The notes under the pieces are model-generated. The model was not told where the DNA came from, searched no databases, and worked only from the letters and a program-made list of their open reading frames with translations. The position numbers were made by a program, and so were the translations under genes. Of a stretch of DNA of 64,000 nt, positions 44,211 to 55,634 are shown one piece after another; within the stretch, counting starts at the first letter, position 1, and every line of letters starts with the position of its first letter. The stretch comes from Erpobdella octoculata (Eukaryota > Annelida > Clitellata > Hirudinida > Erpobdellidae): contig OZ022238.1 in NCBI GenBank assembly GCA_963978895.1, positions 3,443,661 through 3,507,660 of the forward strand, read 5' to 3'.

Positions 44211-47200
44211 ATGGATAGCTTGAAAAAAGAATTTGTTAAATTTGGAGAAAATGTTTCAGTACGTGGCGTGTCGAAGATCATCAAATCTAAAAAAATTTCA
44301 TTTAAGATTATGTGGTTGCTAGCAGCTCTTGGGTGTACAGGAATTCTTGTCTGGCAACTTGTTAGTTTATTTGTTAATTTCAGTTCATATCCTTATAGAA
44401 CTGCCTATGGAGAAATTTCAACTTCAAATGTATTTCCTTCAATAACTATTTGTAGTTTGAATCCCAAAACTGTTCAGATCGATGAAAATATTTATTTTTC
44501 ACTAAAAGAGTATACGGAAAAAATAATTAATATAACAACAGCTTTGAAAGAACTATCGGTTGACAAATACGGTGTGTTGTCTATGGTTAATCAATCTTAT
44601 TCTATATCTCTGCCAAAATATAAAACACTTACCAAGGACTCCATTCCATTTTTAGTAGACGTTGCAGTGACCGACATAACTAATCAACCGGTAGATGATA
44701 AAAATTGTACTCAGTTGGAACACGAAAATGTCTACCACCCAATTTTTTATGATTGTCACTTATATCATATTTCAAAATTTTGCAATATTGTTGTTAAATC
44801 TTTAACCATGATAATATACACAAACACATCCTACAAAATTCATAAAAATTTTGTTTTTAAATATGATAGTTTGGATACGGATGGAGTTAAAGTAAAACTT
44901 TCTGCCTCTGGAGATCTAGGTGATATATCGAAAGGATTCAATCTTGGTCCAGGAACTGACACGTTAGTATAATTATTTATGAAAGTTAAAACAATTTTAG
45001 ACAAACCATATAACAATGAAGGTTGTGAAAGTAAAAGATACCTAGATAAACTTTCAAACGCTCTTTATAATCCTCAAGTTTGTAAAATCAAATGTATTCA
45101 AGACACAATTCTAGAAAAATGTAAATGTGTTTCCGGATACATATTTATTCCACCGATGTATAATAATAAAGATATATGTCGAAACACTACATTGGCATCT
45201 AAAACAAACAAGTTGGATACAGAAACAGAAGTCAATAGACTACTAAAAGCATATTTATTTATTTATTTATTGGTACACGAACAGAGGGACCCAAAGGGCC
45301 ACTAATACTGTTCGGACAGAACACAATAAAAACTAAAGAAAAACAAAACAAAATAAACCGTCTGATGTGAGGCGACGAGCCAGGCAAAAGTAAAACAGAA
45401 AAGTTGTGTTCAAAATATAAACTATATGACTATATATGAATATTAACTAATACATAATAGATGGATTAGTAACAACAAGGTAATCAGATAAATATTTGTA
45501 TTTAGATCTAGGTACCAGATAGATACTAGTTTTTAAATGAGGATGTCACAGAAGGAGTAATAATAGAGCAATCAGATATCTATTTATATGTGAGAAAGTT
45601 TGATAGGTTGGCTTCCGCTACGAGACATTTAAACCTACTGAGAGTGGTTGAACTGACAATATCGCTAGGCAATTGGTTCCATATATTAATAACACGATTA
45701 GTATAGAAAAATTTGGTAACATCAACTCTATTAAAGACAGATTTTAGCTTGAACTGGTGACCCCTAGTGGAATGATACATGGAGAACTGAAAACTATGTT
45801 TTAAGTCGGAATCAATAAAACCGTTCAAAAAGCTGTAGCACAAACAAAGATCACTGATGAGTCTTCGGTGTTCAAGTGATGGGAGATTGAGAGTTTTGAG
45901 TCTCACCGCATACGGAAGGTTCTTGAGAGCCGGGATCGCCTTGGTAAATCTTTTTTGAATTCTTTCGATATCGTCAATAAGATATCGGTGATGAGGATTC
46001 CACACCTGCGAGCAATACTCCAGAAGAGGTCGAACATATGTGCAAAAAGCTTGCTTAAGCAAATCTGGATCTTTAGATGTAAATGATTTAATGATGAGAC
46101 GCGATCTCACAGACGCAACATGAACGATATTTGCCACGTGATATTTGAAACTCAGGCTAGCATCCACAATTACTCCTAGGTCTCTGATATGATCAACGTT
46201 CTTTAGTTGGTAAGAGTCAATGGTGTAGATGGGAGATTTAAGTTTTGCACCTGCGGGACCAAAAATAGAGAGAACAAGACATTTTTCCAGTGCCAAGTTC
46301 AACTGCCAGTCTTTGCTCCATACCAGCAAGTAGTCAATTGTCTTCTGTAAGTTGTTGGCATTAGGCTGGACAGGTGCATACAGTTTGATGTCGTCGGCAA
46401 ATAGTTTGACTGAGATCGATCCCAACTCCACACTATCTGTAACATCGTTAATATAGATCAGGAACAGAGTTGGACCGAGAACACTGCCTTGCGGAACCCC
46501 GCTTGTAACAGCTCTTGGCTCAGACAGGCTACGGTCTATCTGAACCATCTGGCGGCGATCCTTTAAAAAATCAGTGATCCATGCCAATAGATCTCCAGCT
46601 ATTCCATAAGCTTCCAACTTTCTTTTTAATTTGAGATGAGAAATGGAATCAAAGGCTTTTTGAAAATCAAAATAAATTATATCCGTGCGTCTGCGTTTCT
46701 CCATTGACAATGACCAGTCAGATACACATTCAAGTAGATTAGTACTGGTTGACCTTGACTGAGCAAAGTTATTGTGAAGATGATGCTTCCAGTGAAGACT
46801 ATGATAGCTGTGAATCTGGTTGTAAAAATTCCATCGTTGAAACTTATTACGAACGAACTGTTCAAACCGTATACGATTGGCCAAAGGTTTCCTATCATTT
46901 GCAATTTTTAAAGATTATATCGACACACAAAAACGTTCTAGTGATGACAAAGTATACGATTATTTCAAAGATTACTATGAAATAATTTATAAGTACAATA
47001 GTGGTGATAACATAAGTTCAGAACAACTAGATGACTTTTTCAGAAAAAATAACAAAATCAGATCTAACTTTTTGCAAGTAAAATTTGTATTTCCATTTGA
47101 CAATCTTGCTTCAATCACTGATATGCCTGTTTACACTTGGGATTCCCTGCTTGGAACTGTTGGTGGAAGTCTCAGTTTCTGGTTAGGAGTTACCATAATG

Positions 47201-47302
47201 ACATTTGTTGAAGTAATTGAGTTTTTATGCAATTTGATGGCAGCTGTTAAAGAACTCTTAATTCCTTCAAAGACATCATTTATTTTAAAACTACCAGTTT
47301 GA
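44211..47302 (+). pseudogene. DEG/ENaC channel split by a LINE (locus J)
   Basis: Starts MDSLKKEFVKFGENVSVRG; TM1 and ectodomain follow, nearly identical to locus H from about codon 33 on. Lesions: GAA to TAA at 44970-44972; a LINE inserted after AAAGCATAT (45254) with coding resuming at GAGCAA (46761); and loss of one T in a T-run (46905-46909). After that the frame encodes FKDYIDTQKRSSDDKVYDYF, TM2 with SFWLGVTIMTFVEVIEF and a tail ending SFILKLPV. The Cys cluster is still readable (CKIKCIQDTILEKCKCVSGY). The 5' flank 44000-44210 is unlike that of locus H. Confidence 0.92.
45255..46760 (-). mobile_element. 5'-truncated CR1/L2-like LINE inserted in locus J
   Basis: Minus-strand frame has TDIIYFDFQKAFDSISHLKL, VTSGVPQGSVLGPTLFLIYI, VKLFADDIKLYAPV, LGVIVDASLSFKYH and YVRPLLEYCSQVWNPHHRYL to a complete C-terminus (RVINIWNQLPSDIV) ending at 45580. 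The RT part is free of stops. The truncation starts at SRSTSTNLLE, so most of the endonuclease side is missing; the apparent longer frame reads into antisense channel sequence. The 3' end is (AAAT)n at 45255-45271 (as TTTATTTA on +). Compared with locus H, no target-site duplication is visible. Confidence 0.92.
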
Positions 47303-48400
47303 TCTGATCTAATCTGAAAAGTACAGAGCACTTTTACTAATTTTCAGAGTTCAAGTACAATTTTATTTGTTGAGCTTTTAATCTCATGTTTTTTTAAACA
47401 CTTTCTATCTATTTTCAGTTGAGTGTTTATTTCCTTAATCATACAAAGGTTTTATAGTAAAAAATTACATAATCCGATTTCGTATAAAAAGTCATGTGAT
47501 TACAATTGTAGAAGGAAACATTTTGTGTCTGTTAATTTTCTCTCGTTCAGTGACAGGCGTCAACAATGGTTTTTAGTTTGTATACATGACTTTTATACTC
47601 GTAAGAGTTGCAAGCAATTCGCGTGACATGTGTAAATTATTTTCGAATTGTTTTGTTTTAGAGTTTGCTGTTTATAAATTGCTTATCCTTTGTGAACAGG
47701 GAAACATAGATGACCGACATATTCAATTTTTTACTGATCAATTGAAACAAGACATTGTGATATAAGCAAATCGCATTCTATTGTTTCTTGTAGATTTCTT
47801 TAGACAAAATAATAGTTTTGCTAAAAAGTTGACTTTTACTATTTATTTTCAATTGGAATCTAACATTGTCAATCAAGATCATGAAGCATTGTGAATAAAC
47901 AAATAAAATAAGAAAAAACTGACAAATTATTTGAAATACATTTACAAAATTAATCTCATTTGCAAAAAATACATTCAAAAATAATTAAACAGTGTAAAAC
48001 ATGAATGAATTAATATTGTATTTAACAAAAGATCACATGTTTTTTTCAAATTTCAGATCATGATTTCAGGATAATATCTTTCATGGAACAATAACGTACA
48101 ATAACCTAAAAATCATTAATAATAGAAAGCACAATTTTTAAAAATATTCAAAATTTATCTCTCCGAATTTCAAAATGAGGATAAAAAATTTCGACAATGA
48201 AGAGTATTGATATAAATCCCAGTTATTTCCATAGTTATCGGAAAGTATCAAATATTTAATTATCGAGTTAAACTTTAATCTTTAGAAAAACTTTGTTTCA
48301 CAAAATAAATGTAAAAGATAATGTTTGGCGTAAGACTTAATAAAGCAATTTGTTGAATACTTATATCTAATTTAGAGACCATATGATCAGGTATTTCAGA
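47303..48400. other. Tail-to-tail intergenic region
   Basis: Separates the + and - strand channel blocks. The left part (47330-47480) is 3' flank shared with locus H. The rest is AT-rich without gene or repeat. Confidence 0.5.
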
Positions 48401-49942
48401 TTAAACTGTTAACCTTCTACGAAACAATCTCTTTGGGGGGAATATTGATTTCTTTGTTATTCTTATCAGGTTACACACAAACTCAATAACTTCAACAAAT
48501 GTCATTATGGTAATTCCCATCCAGAAACTGAGACTTCCACCAACATTGCCAAGTACAGAGTCCCACGTGTAAACAGGTGTATCGGTGATGGTAATAGGAT
48601 GATCAGATGTAAATGAAAATGTTACTTGCAGGAAATTTGATCTGATTTGATTATTGTTTTGGAAAAAATCTATTAAGTGTCCATAAGTTATGCTTTTATT
48701 ATCAAATTTTTCAATCGTTTCATAATAACTCTTAAAATACTTGCGTATTTTTTCACTTTTCAAATGTCCGATATAATTTGTAAAAAAGAACAAGTGTGAA
48801 GAAACCTTTGGCCAATCATACAGCGTGTGAACAGTCCGTTCGTAATAAGTTTCAATGCAGGGTTTCTTACAACTTGATCCACAATCATCGTACCATTTAT
48901 TATACACATCATTTTCGCAATCGACTTCTTTAAATGCCTTTTGTGCCCTATTAGTTTTTGTTTCATCATCTAACTCATTATTTCTTGCCGCCATTGTAGA
49001 GTTGCCACATATACTTTTATTGTCATATATTGATGGAGTTAGTGCAAATCCGGAAAGGCATTGACACTTGTCTAATATTTTGTCTAGCATACACTTGATT
49101 CTACAACCTTTAGTGCTATAAAGAGTGTTAGAAGATTTGTCTACGTATTTGTTACTCTCACAACTTTCACTGTTGTATGGTTTATCTAAAATTGTTTTAA
49201 CTCTCATAGATAATTCAACTAACGTATTTGTTCCTGGACCTAGACTGAATTCTGCTGTTTTACATACAAAAACGTTAGGAAACGATAGCGCTACTACAAC
49301 TCCGTCTGTGTGCAAAATATTGTATGGATTAGAATCTTCTTGTGAAGTGTAAAAATTATTTATAAACAATATCATATTAAGATATTTTACTGATATGTTG
49401 CAACGTCTCGGAATTTCGTATAAATAACAGCCGTGCAAAATTGGGTGATAGAATTGCTTTTGTTTCAAATGGGTACAGTTCGTATTAGATATTAGATGGT
49501 CATCAGTGTCAGCTAATTTAACGTCCACTAGAAATGGAATGAAATCTTTATTTTCTGTTTTATATTTTGGGAGAGATCTGAAATAAGTTTTGGAAACAGT
49601 ATAATTTTTCACACCGGTTATACTAGCTAAGTGTTTCCAATACTCCTCTTTTGTAAAATAAATGTCAGAATTTATTTGACCAGCTTTAGTCTTCAAACTG
49701 CAAAATGTCAGGGAAGGAAATATATTTGAAGTTTTCAATTCTCCATAAGTAGTTCTATAAGGATATGAACTGTAATTCACATATAAAGTAACAAGTTGCC
49801 AAACGAGAATTCCTGAACATCCAAGAGCAGCTAACAACCACATGATCTTGAAAGGTTTTCTTTTTGACTTAACGATATTAGACACGCCACGTACCGAAAT
49901 ATTTTCACCAAATTTAACAAACTCTTCTTTTAAACGTCTCAT
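48401..49942 (-). CDS. DEG/ENaC-family ion channel, intact (locus K)
   Basis: 513 residues, one exon, starting MRRLKEEFVKFGENISVRG. TM1 is FKIMWLLAALGCSGILVW; NIFPSLTFC follows. The ectodomain contains CTHLKQKQFYHPILHGCYLY, CRIKCMLDKILDKCQCLSGF and CKKPCIETYYERTVHTLYDW; TM2 is GGSLSFWMGITIMTFVEV, filter G-I-T. The tail is basic and ends RRRLTV, another hydrophobic C-terminus. It groups with loci A and G by the filter Ile, Met before it and the shared upstream ATGCATG module. First gene of the - strand block; transcription runs toward locus J. Confidence 0.94.
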   Translation of the reverse strand: MRRLKEEFVKFGENISVRGVSNIVKSKRKPFKIMWLLAALGCSGILVWQLVTLYVNYSSYPYRTTYGELKTSNIFPSLTFCSLKTKAGQINSDIYFTKEEYWKHLASITGVKNYTVSKTYFRSLPKYKTENKDFIPFLVDVKLADTDDHLISNTNCTHLKQKQFYHPILHGCYLYEIPRRCNISVKYLNMILFINNFYTSQEDSNPYNILHTDGVVVALSFPNVFVCKTAEFSLGPGTNTLVELSMRVKTILDKPYNSESCESNKYVDKSSNTLYSTKGCRIKCMLDKILDKCQCLSGFALTPSIYDNKSICGNSTMAARNNELDDETKTNRAQKAFKEVDCENDVYNKWYDDCGSSCKKPCIETYYERTVHTLYDWPKVSSHLFFFTNYIGHLKSEKIRKYFKSYYETIEKFDNKSITYGHLIDFFQNNNQIRSNFLQVTFSFTSDHPITITDTPVYTWDSVLGNVGGSLSFWMGITIMTFVEVIEFVCNLIRITKKSIFPPKRLFRRRLTV

Positions 49943-50115
49943 AATTTACAAAAAAATATTTTTTTCAAAATTTTATAAAAATTAACGCTAGTGCAAAACT
50001 CAGGTAAGAAACAATCAAACTGTTTCATTGAATTAGTTTCTTTTATATTAAAGTTTTTTATGCAAATATGCAGTATATTGATTTTATGCGTTTGGTAATA
50101 GCAAGACATGCCAAA

Positions 50116-50142
50116 CAACCATGCATGGTAACAAAACACGCG
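50116..50142 (-). promoter_or_regulatory. Conserved upstream module of locus K
   Basis: On the - strand: GTGTTTTGTTACCATGCATG then GTTG. ATGCATG is 185 bp upstream of the ATG at 49942. Compare TTTTGTTATCATGCATGC before 34588. Confidence 0.5.
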
Positions 50143-50368
50143 CTTGATTCATGATAATGTTTATTGATTGACTTGTCACGTAGTCTCTAAATCGGAGGTA
50201 TTTTTTTCTGTTTCTATAAGAATTTGAAAATAAAGTCTAAAAAAATAGCAAAACTGCAACCAGCATTATAATCATAAGCGGCATCATCATTAACAACTGC
50301 GTTATTATTGCCTTCCCCAACATCAGTAAGCAGTATTAGAAGTCTGGATATGCATGCAATCAGCCAAG

Positions 50369-50773
<405 letters not shown>

Positions 50774-51476
50774 AATGAAAATTTGTTTTAGATAGACTTG
50801 AGGTAAAAAATAATGAATAAGACAATAGTGAAGGATTTTATTAGGTTGATGTTGTGAGCTTCCATGAAAAGTTACGGATCGATCCAATAAGAATAAGCTG
50901 GTTAGAAATCTGCTAAATTATCTTACCACTACTACCGTACTCATCATAATCATCACCATCATCATCATCATCATCGCCGCCGTCGTCGTCGTCATCATCA
51001 TCATCATCAACAGCAGCAGCAGCACCAGCATCTTCTTGTAGTTAATGCTATTGTTATTGTTATTTTTATTACTTTTTTATTCATCTTTTCAATCACAATA
51101 CAATATGTCATTATTGAGTTCTATTGATTACACTATAATGTTGCCAAGTTCTAAGATGGGGATGATGAAGATGAAATACCACAGCTTTACGAACTCAAAC
51201 TTACTTTCTATCCAGAACAATTTTAAAGAATGTAAAGTCCGCAGCAAGAAATAAACTTACCACTTTTCAACTTGATTGGATGAAGAAAAGTTAGATTTTT
51301 CAAATGCTAAAGAGTTCTAACGTATGGCTCAAGCAAGAAAGCAAGCAGGCAAGAACACATGGTTAGTATAAATGATTTTAAAACAGTAGTTACCAACTGT
51401 CTAAAACTCTATAACAAGAACATCTATGTGTCAATAACGTCAAACAAAGATATTTTGAATAACGGATAAAGCCTGT
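50774..51476. other. Spacer with (ATC)n tract
   Basis: An ATC/GTC/CAG trinucleotide tract lies at about 50940-51030. No gene supported; the open frame 51045-51254 has no motif. Confidence 0.5.
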
Positions 51477-53058
51477 TCAGACTGGTAATTTTTTAGCAAA
51501 TATTTTTCTTGGAGGAATTAAAAATTCTTGAACCGTTGCAATTAAACTAAATAAAAACTCAATAACTTCAACAAATGTCATGATGGTAATTCCCAACCAC
51601 AAACTGAGACTTCCACCAACAGTTCCAAGCATAGAATCCCAGGTGTAAACAGGTGTATCAGTAATTGAAGAGGGATTATCAAATGGAAAAGAAAATTTTA
51701 CTTGCAAGAAATTTGACCTGATTTTATTATTTTTTCGGAAAAAATCATTAAGCTGTTCTGCGGTTATATTTTTGTAGTCGTATTTATCAATAATGTCGTA
51801 GTAATCTTTGAAATGTTCGTAAACTTTATCATCAGTGGATCGCTTTCGATTATCGATATAGTTCTTAAAAAACGTCTTATGAAAGGAAACTCTTGGCCAA
51901 TCGAACAATGTTTGAAGAGATCGTTTGTAATAATTTTCAACGCAAGGTTTTTTACAATTTAACGCACAAATGTCATAATATATTTGATAAATTTTATAAT
52001 CACAAGCAATCTTTTCTATCGCTCTCTTTGACAGATGAATTTGTGTTACTAGATCCAAGTTGTCGTTTTTGGTAGCCAGAGTGGTGTTTCCGCACACATC
52101 TGTATTATTATACAACGGGGGAATAAATAAATATCCCGTAACACACTGACAGTGTTCCAAGATTTTGTCTTGGACGCATTTGCTTATGCAAATGTGAGTG
52201 TCATAAAGAGTATGAGAAGATCCGTTCAAGTACTTCTGGTTTTCACAACCTTCAGTGTTATACGGTTTGTCCAAAATTGTTCTAACAGTCATGATCAGAT
52301 CTACTGTCGAATCCGTTCCTGGACCAAGGTTGAATCCTTTCGATATATCCCCAATACCTTCAGGAAACGTCAGTTCTATTCTCACTCCGTTTGTGTTCAA
52401 ACCTCCATATATGAAATCGAAATCTTCATTAATATTGTAGGTAGTATCGGTGTTTATTATCATCGTGAGAGATTTTATTGTAATATTGCAAAGATTTTCA
52501 AACGTAAATAAATGACAATCGTAATAACTTGGATGGTAGATGAGTTCATCTTTTAGTTTGCGGCAATTAAGATCCTTCACAATTACGTTCTTCTGTGTGG
52601 TCATTGAAATGTCAACCACAAGTTCAATAGAGTTATTGGACCTTATTTTATATTTTGGAAGAGACACAGAATAAGAATAAGAAATATATCTAATAATTTC
52701 ATCAGTAATAGTTGATTCATTCAAGCCAGTTAGTAATTTTTTTTATTTTTGTTACATACTCGTCTTGAGTTAAGTAGTTCTGATTTTGTACATCACTTAT
52801 TTTTGGCTCCAGACTGCAAAGAGTTATTGATGGAAATATATTTGGAGCTTGTAAATCTCCGTAGGTAGTTTTATAAGGAAATGAACTGTAATTCAGAAAT
52901 AAAGTTCCAAGTTGAAAAACGAGGAAACCCGTGCTGCCCACAACAGCACACAACCACATGATTTTGAAAAAAAATTTATTCGATTTTACGATTTTAGACA
53001 CTCCACGTACTGAAACAGTTTCACTAAATTTAAGAAGTTCTTCTTTAACGTACTTCAT
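51477..53058 (-). pseudogene. DEG/ENaC channel with one homopolymer frameshift (locus L)
   Basis: The first frame (53058-52717) is MKYVKEELLKFSETVSVRG, TM1, NIFPSITLC and YLTQDEYVTKIKK, then stops. The second (52724-51477) begins NESTITDEI and contains CISKCVQDKILEHCQCVTGY, CKKPCVENYYK, TM2 GGSLSLWLGITIMTFVEV (filter G-I-T) and a tail ending AKKLPV. The break is at an 8-T run (A8 in the sense strand, 52737-52744); paralogues imply one extra base there. Otherwise undamaged, so a sequencing or assembly error in a homopolymer is a real alternative and the gene may be functional. Confidence 0.87.
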
Positions 53059-54029
53059 AATTTGTTAACAGCTAATGAAAATTGCTATTTGATTCAACGT
53101 GGCAATACAAAATAACATGCTTAATCGAAGGTGATCATTTATAGGACAAACAATATAATGAAATTTTGTTTTCCACGCAATGAGAAACGATCGTTAAATT
53201 TCATGTTTGCTGAAGCAAATTCAGCATTTGAAAAATAATACTTTTGTGTTTTTTGTGGCAAAGAAAAAAAGAGTGTTTTATTTGATTCACTCATTTTCTC
53301 TAATTTTGAAGAACAGTTTTATTAAAATTGTTTTCATTAAAATTATTAAATTATGTCGAATTATTTTAAAATTGAACAATAAAACATTGAAAGATATTTA
53401 AAATTGTTTTTATTAAAATTATTAAATTATGTCGAATTATTTTGAAATGGAACAATAAAACATTGAAAGATATTTAAGAAAGCACTGTGTTTTTAATAAT
53501 AAAAAACTTGTTTATTCTATATTGATTTGAAATTTCTTAAATTTTCAATTTTCACATACATTACATATTAAGAATTTCAAAGACTGTGGTCAATGTTTTT
53601 ATTTTTTATAGACAGGCAATTATCAAAAAATGTTTGCAAAACATTATTTAGTCGCCGAATTACAAAATTTTGAAAGATTTTAAAAAAATCTAAGTTTTTT
53701 ACTGTTTTCTTGTTTATCTACAAATTATTAAATTGTGGTTTCCTGATTCTTACTTAGCGCATGGCTGGTTAATTGGAAAATATTATAAACACAGAGCCGC
53801 AAGCTCCAGGGTTGGCGAATGATCAACAAATGAACATGTTTTTTATTGGAAAGTTTTTTGAAGAAGGAAATTCAATTGTTTTGCAGTTAAACATTTGAAT
53901 ATTTGTACGTTTAGAAAAATTATTTTTTTTCATTTTCTAGTAGATTATTGTTTTATTATTTTGATAAATTTTTGTATAATTTATATTTTATTATTATTAA
54001 TGTCATCGTCATCGTCCGTTACCGTTACC
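53059..54029. other. Spacer with tandem duplication
   Basis: AT-rich. Holds the 76-bp duplication at 53325-53476 and no recognised gene. Confidence 0.45.
53325..53476. repeat. 76-bp tandem duplication
   Basis: 53325-53400 and 53401-53476 differ at only a few positions. The unit contains TTAAATTATGTCGAATTATT and ends GAAAGATATTTA. Confidence 0.92.
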
Positions 54030-54868
54030 GTTGTTACCGTTACCGTTGTTATTGTTATTGTTATTGTTATTGTTATTGTCATTGTCATTGTCATTGTCAT
54101 TTTCATTGTCATTGTCATTGTCATTGTCATTGTCATTGTCATTGTCATTGTCATTGTCATTGTCATTGTCATTGTCATTGTCATTGTCATTGTCATTGTC
54201 ATTGTCATTGTCATTGTTATTGTTATTGTTATTGTTATTGTTATTGTTATTGTTATTGTTATTGTTATTGTTATTGTTATTGTTATTGTTATTGTTATTG
54301 TTATTGTTATTGTTATTGTTATTGTTATTGTTATTGTTATTGTTATTGTTATTGTTATTGTTATTGTTATTGTTATTGTTATTGTTATTGTTATTGTTAT
54401 TGTTATTGTTATTGTTATTGTTATTGTTATTGTTATTGTTATTGTTATTGTTATTGTTATTGTTATTGTTATTGTTATTGTTATTGTTATTGTTATTGTT
54501 ATTGTTATTGTTATTGTTATTGTTATTGTTATTGTTATTGTTATTGTTATTGTTATTGTTATTGTTATTGTTATTGTTATTGTTATTGTTATTGTTATTG
54601 TTATTGTTATTGTTATTGTTATTGTTATTGTTATTGTTATTGTTATTGTTATTGTTATTGTTATTGTTATTGTTATTGTTATTGTTATTGTTATTGTTAT
54701 TGTTATTGTTATTGTTATTGTTATTGTTATTGTTATTGTTATTGTTATTGTTATTGTTATTGTTATTGTTATTGTTATTGTTATTGTTATTGTTATTGTT
54801 ATTGTTATTGTTATTGTTATTGTTATTGTTATTGTTATTGTTATTGTTATTGTTATTGTTATTGTTAT
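54030..54868. repeat. (ATTGTT)n hexanucleotide array with an (ATTGTC) block
   Basis: About 840 bp. Starts with a few ACCGTT units, then TTATTG, a block of TCATTG units (about 54077-54216), then uniform TTATTG to 54868. Frames of IV, YC, IT or L repeats are artefacts. Confidence 0.97.
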
Positions 54869-55634
54869 ACCAAACATTGTTTGCATTTCATCCGTTGGGT
54901 ACTACAGTTCTTATGTTTCATTACCCATTATGCACATTTCTTGTAAGTTTGATAAAAATGTTTTAGCATTATTCAATTGTAGCTATCATTTTGAAAAATT
55001 TGATTTTTTCAAATCATATGGTCCCAACCAATCAATTATGTAACTTCCAAGTCTCCTTAGGAAACTTTCAAACTTTATTACAACGCGGAGAAAAACATTT
55101 TGCAAACATAATAAAAAATTCAAATACGATGATTTAAGATGCAAAAGATAGGTTGAGAATAAATAAAATTCATATTTCGATTAACACAGCCACAGAAATT
55201 GAATTAATGCATTTTGTCGCTATGAGCAGGTCTTTGAATGTACATTTCAGAAAACTTCAAACAATCCGCAACGACCACACTGCAGTTGTCTAATCTGGAC
55301 ATGACAAGGGTCCGGATCAAACCCTGTAGACAACGATTGTTCATACATCATTTGACTTGTCTGATCCGTCATAAATTATAGAAACAGGATAGTGTCACAG
55401 ACGTCATGTTTGCGTTCTTATTCAGTGCAGATCAACTTGTGTAAAAATAACGTTTGTAGAAACTATCAAGTTGTGTACAAATATCCTGTATAAAAGCTAT
55501 CCAATTGTGTACATATATCGTGTAGAAAACCCATTTAAAAGCGTACAATTATATAATGTGAATTACAGTTTTCAATAAATTTTTAAAAACTTTTGAAACA
55601 ACATAATTTAAAATAATTACGCAAAAAATGTTAA
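54869..55634. other. Spacer, no gene
   Basis: Nothing recognised. 55225-55245 (GCTATGAGCAGGTCTTTGAA) resembles bases inside locus M (about 56007-56027), possibly a short relic. Confidence 0.4.

Noticed and set aside
45580..46884. 434-codon minus-strand open frame taken as one gene
   Set aside because: Its first 40 or so codons are antisense to channel locus J and the rest is LINE. The chimaera arises from the insertion boundary.
53895..55043. 300-380 codon frames of IV, YC, IT and L repeats
   Set aside because: Produced by the TTATTG hexanucleotide array in all frames.
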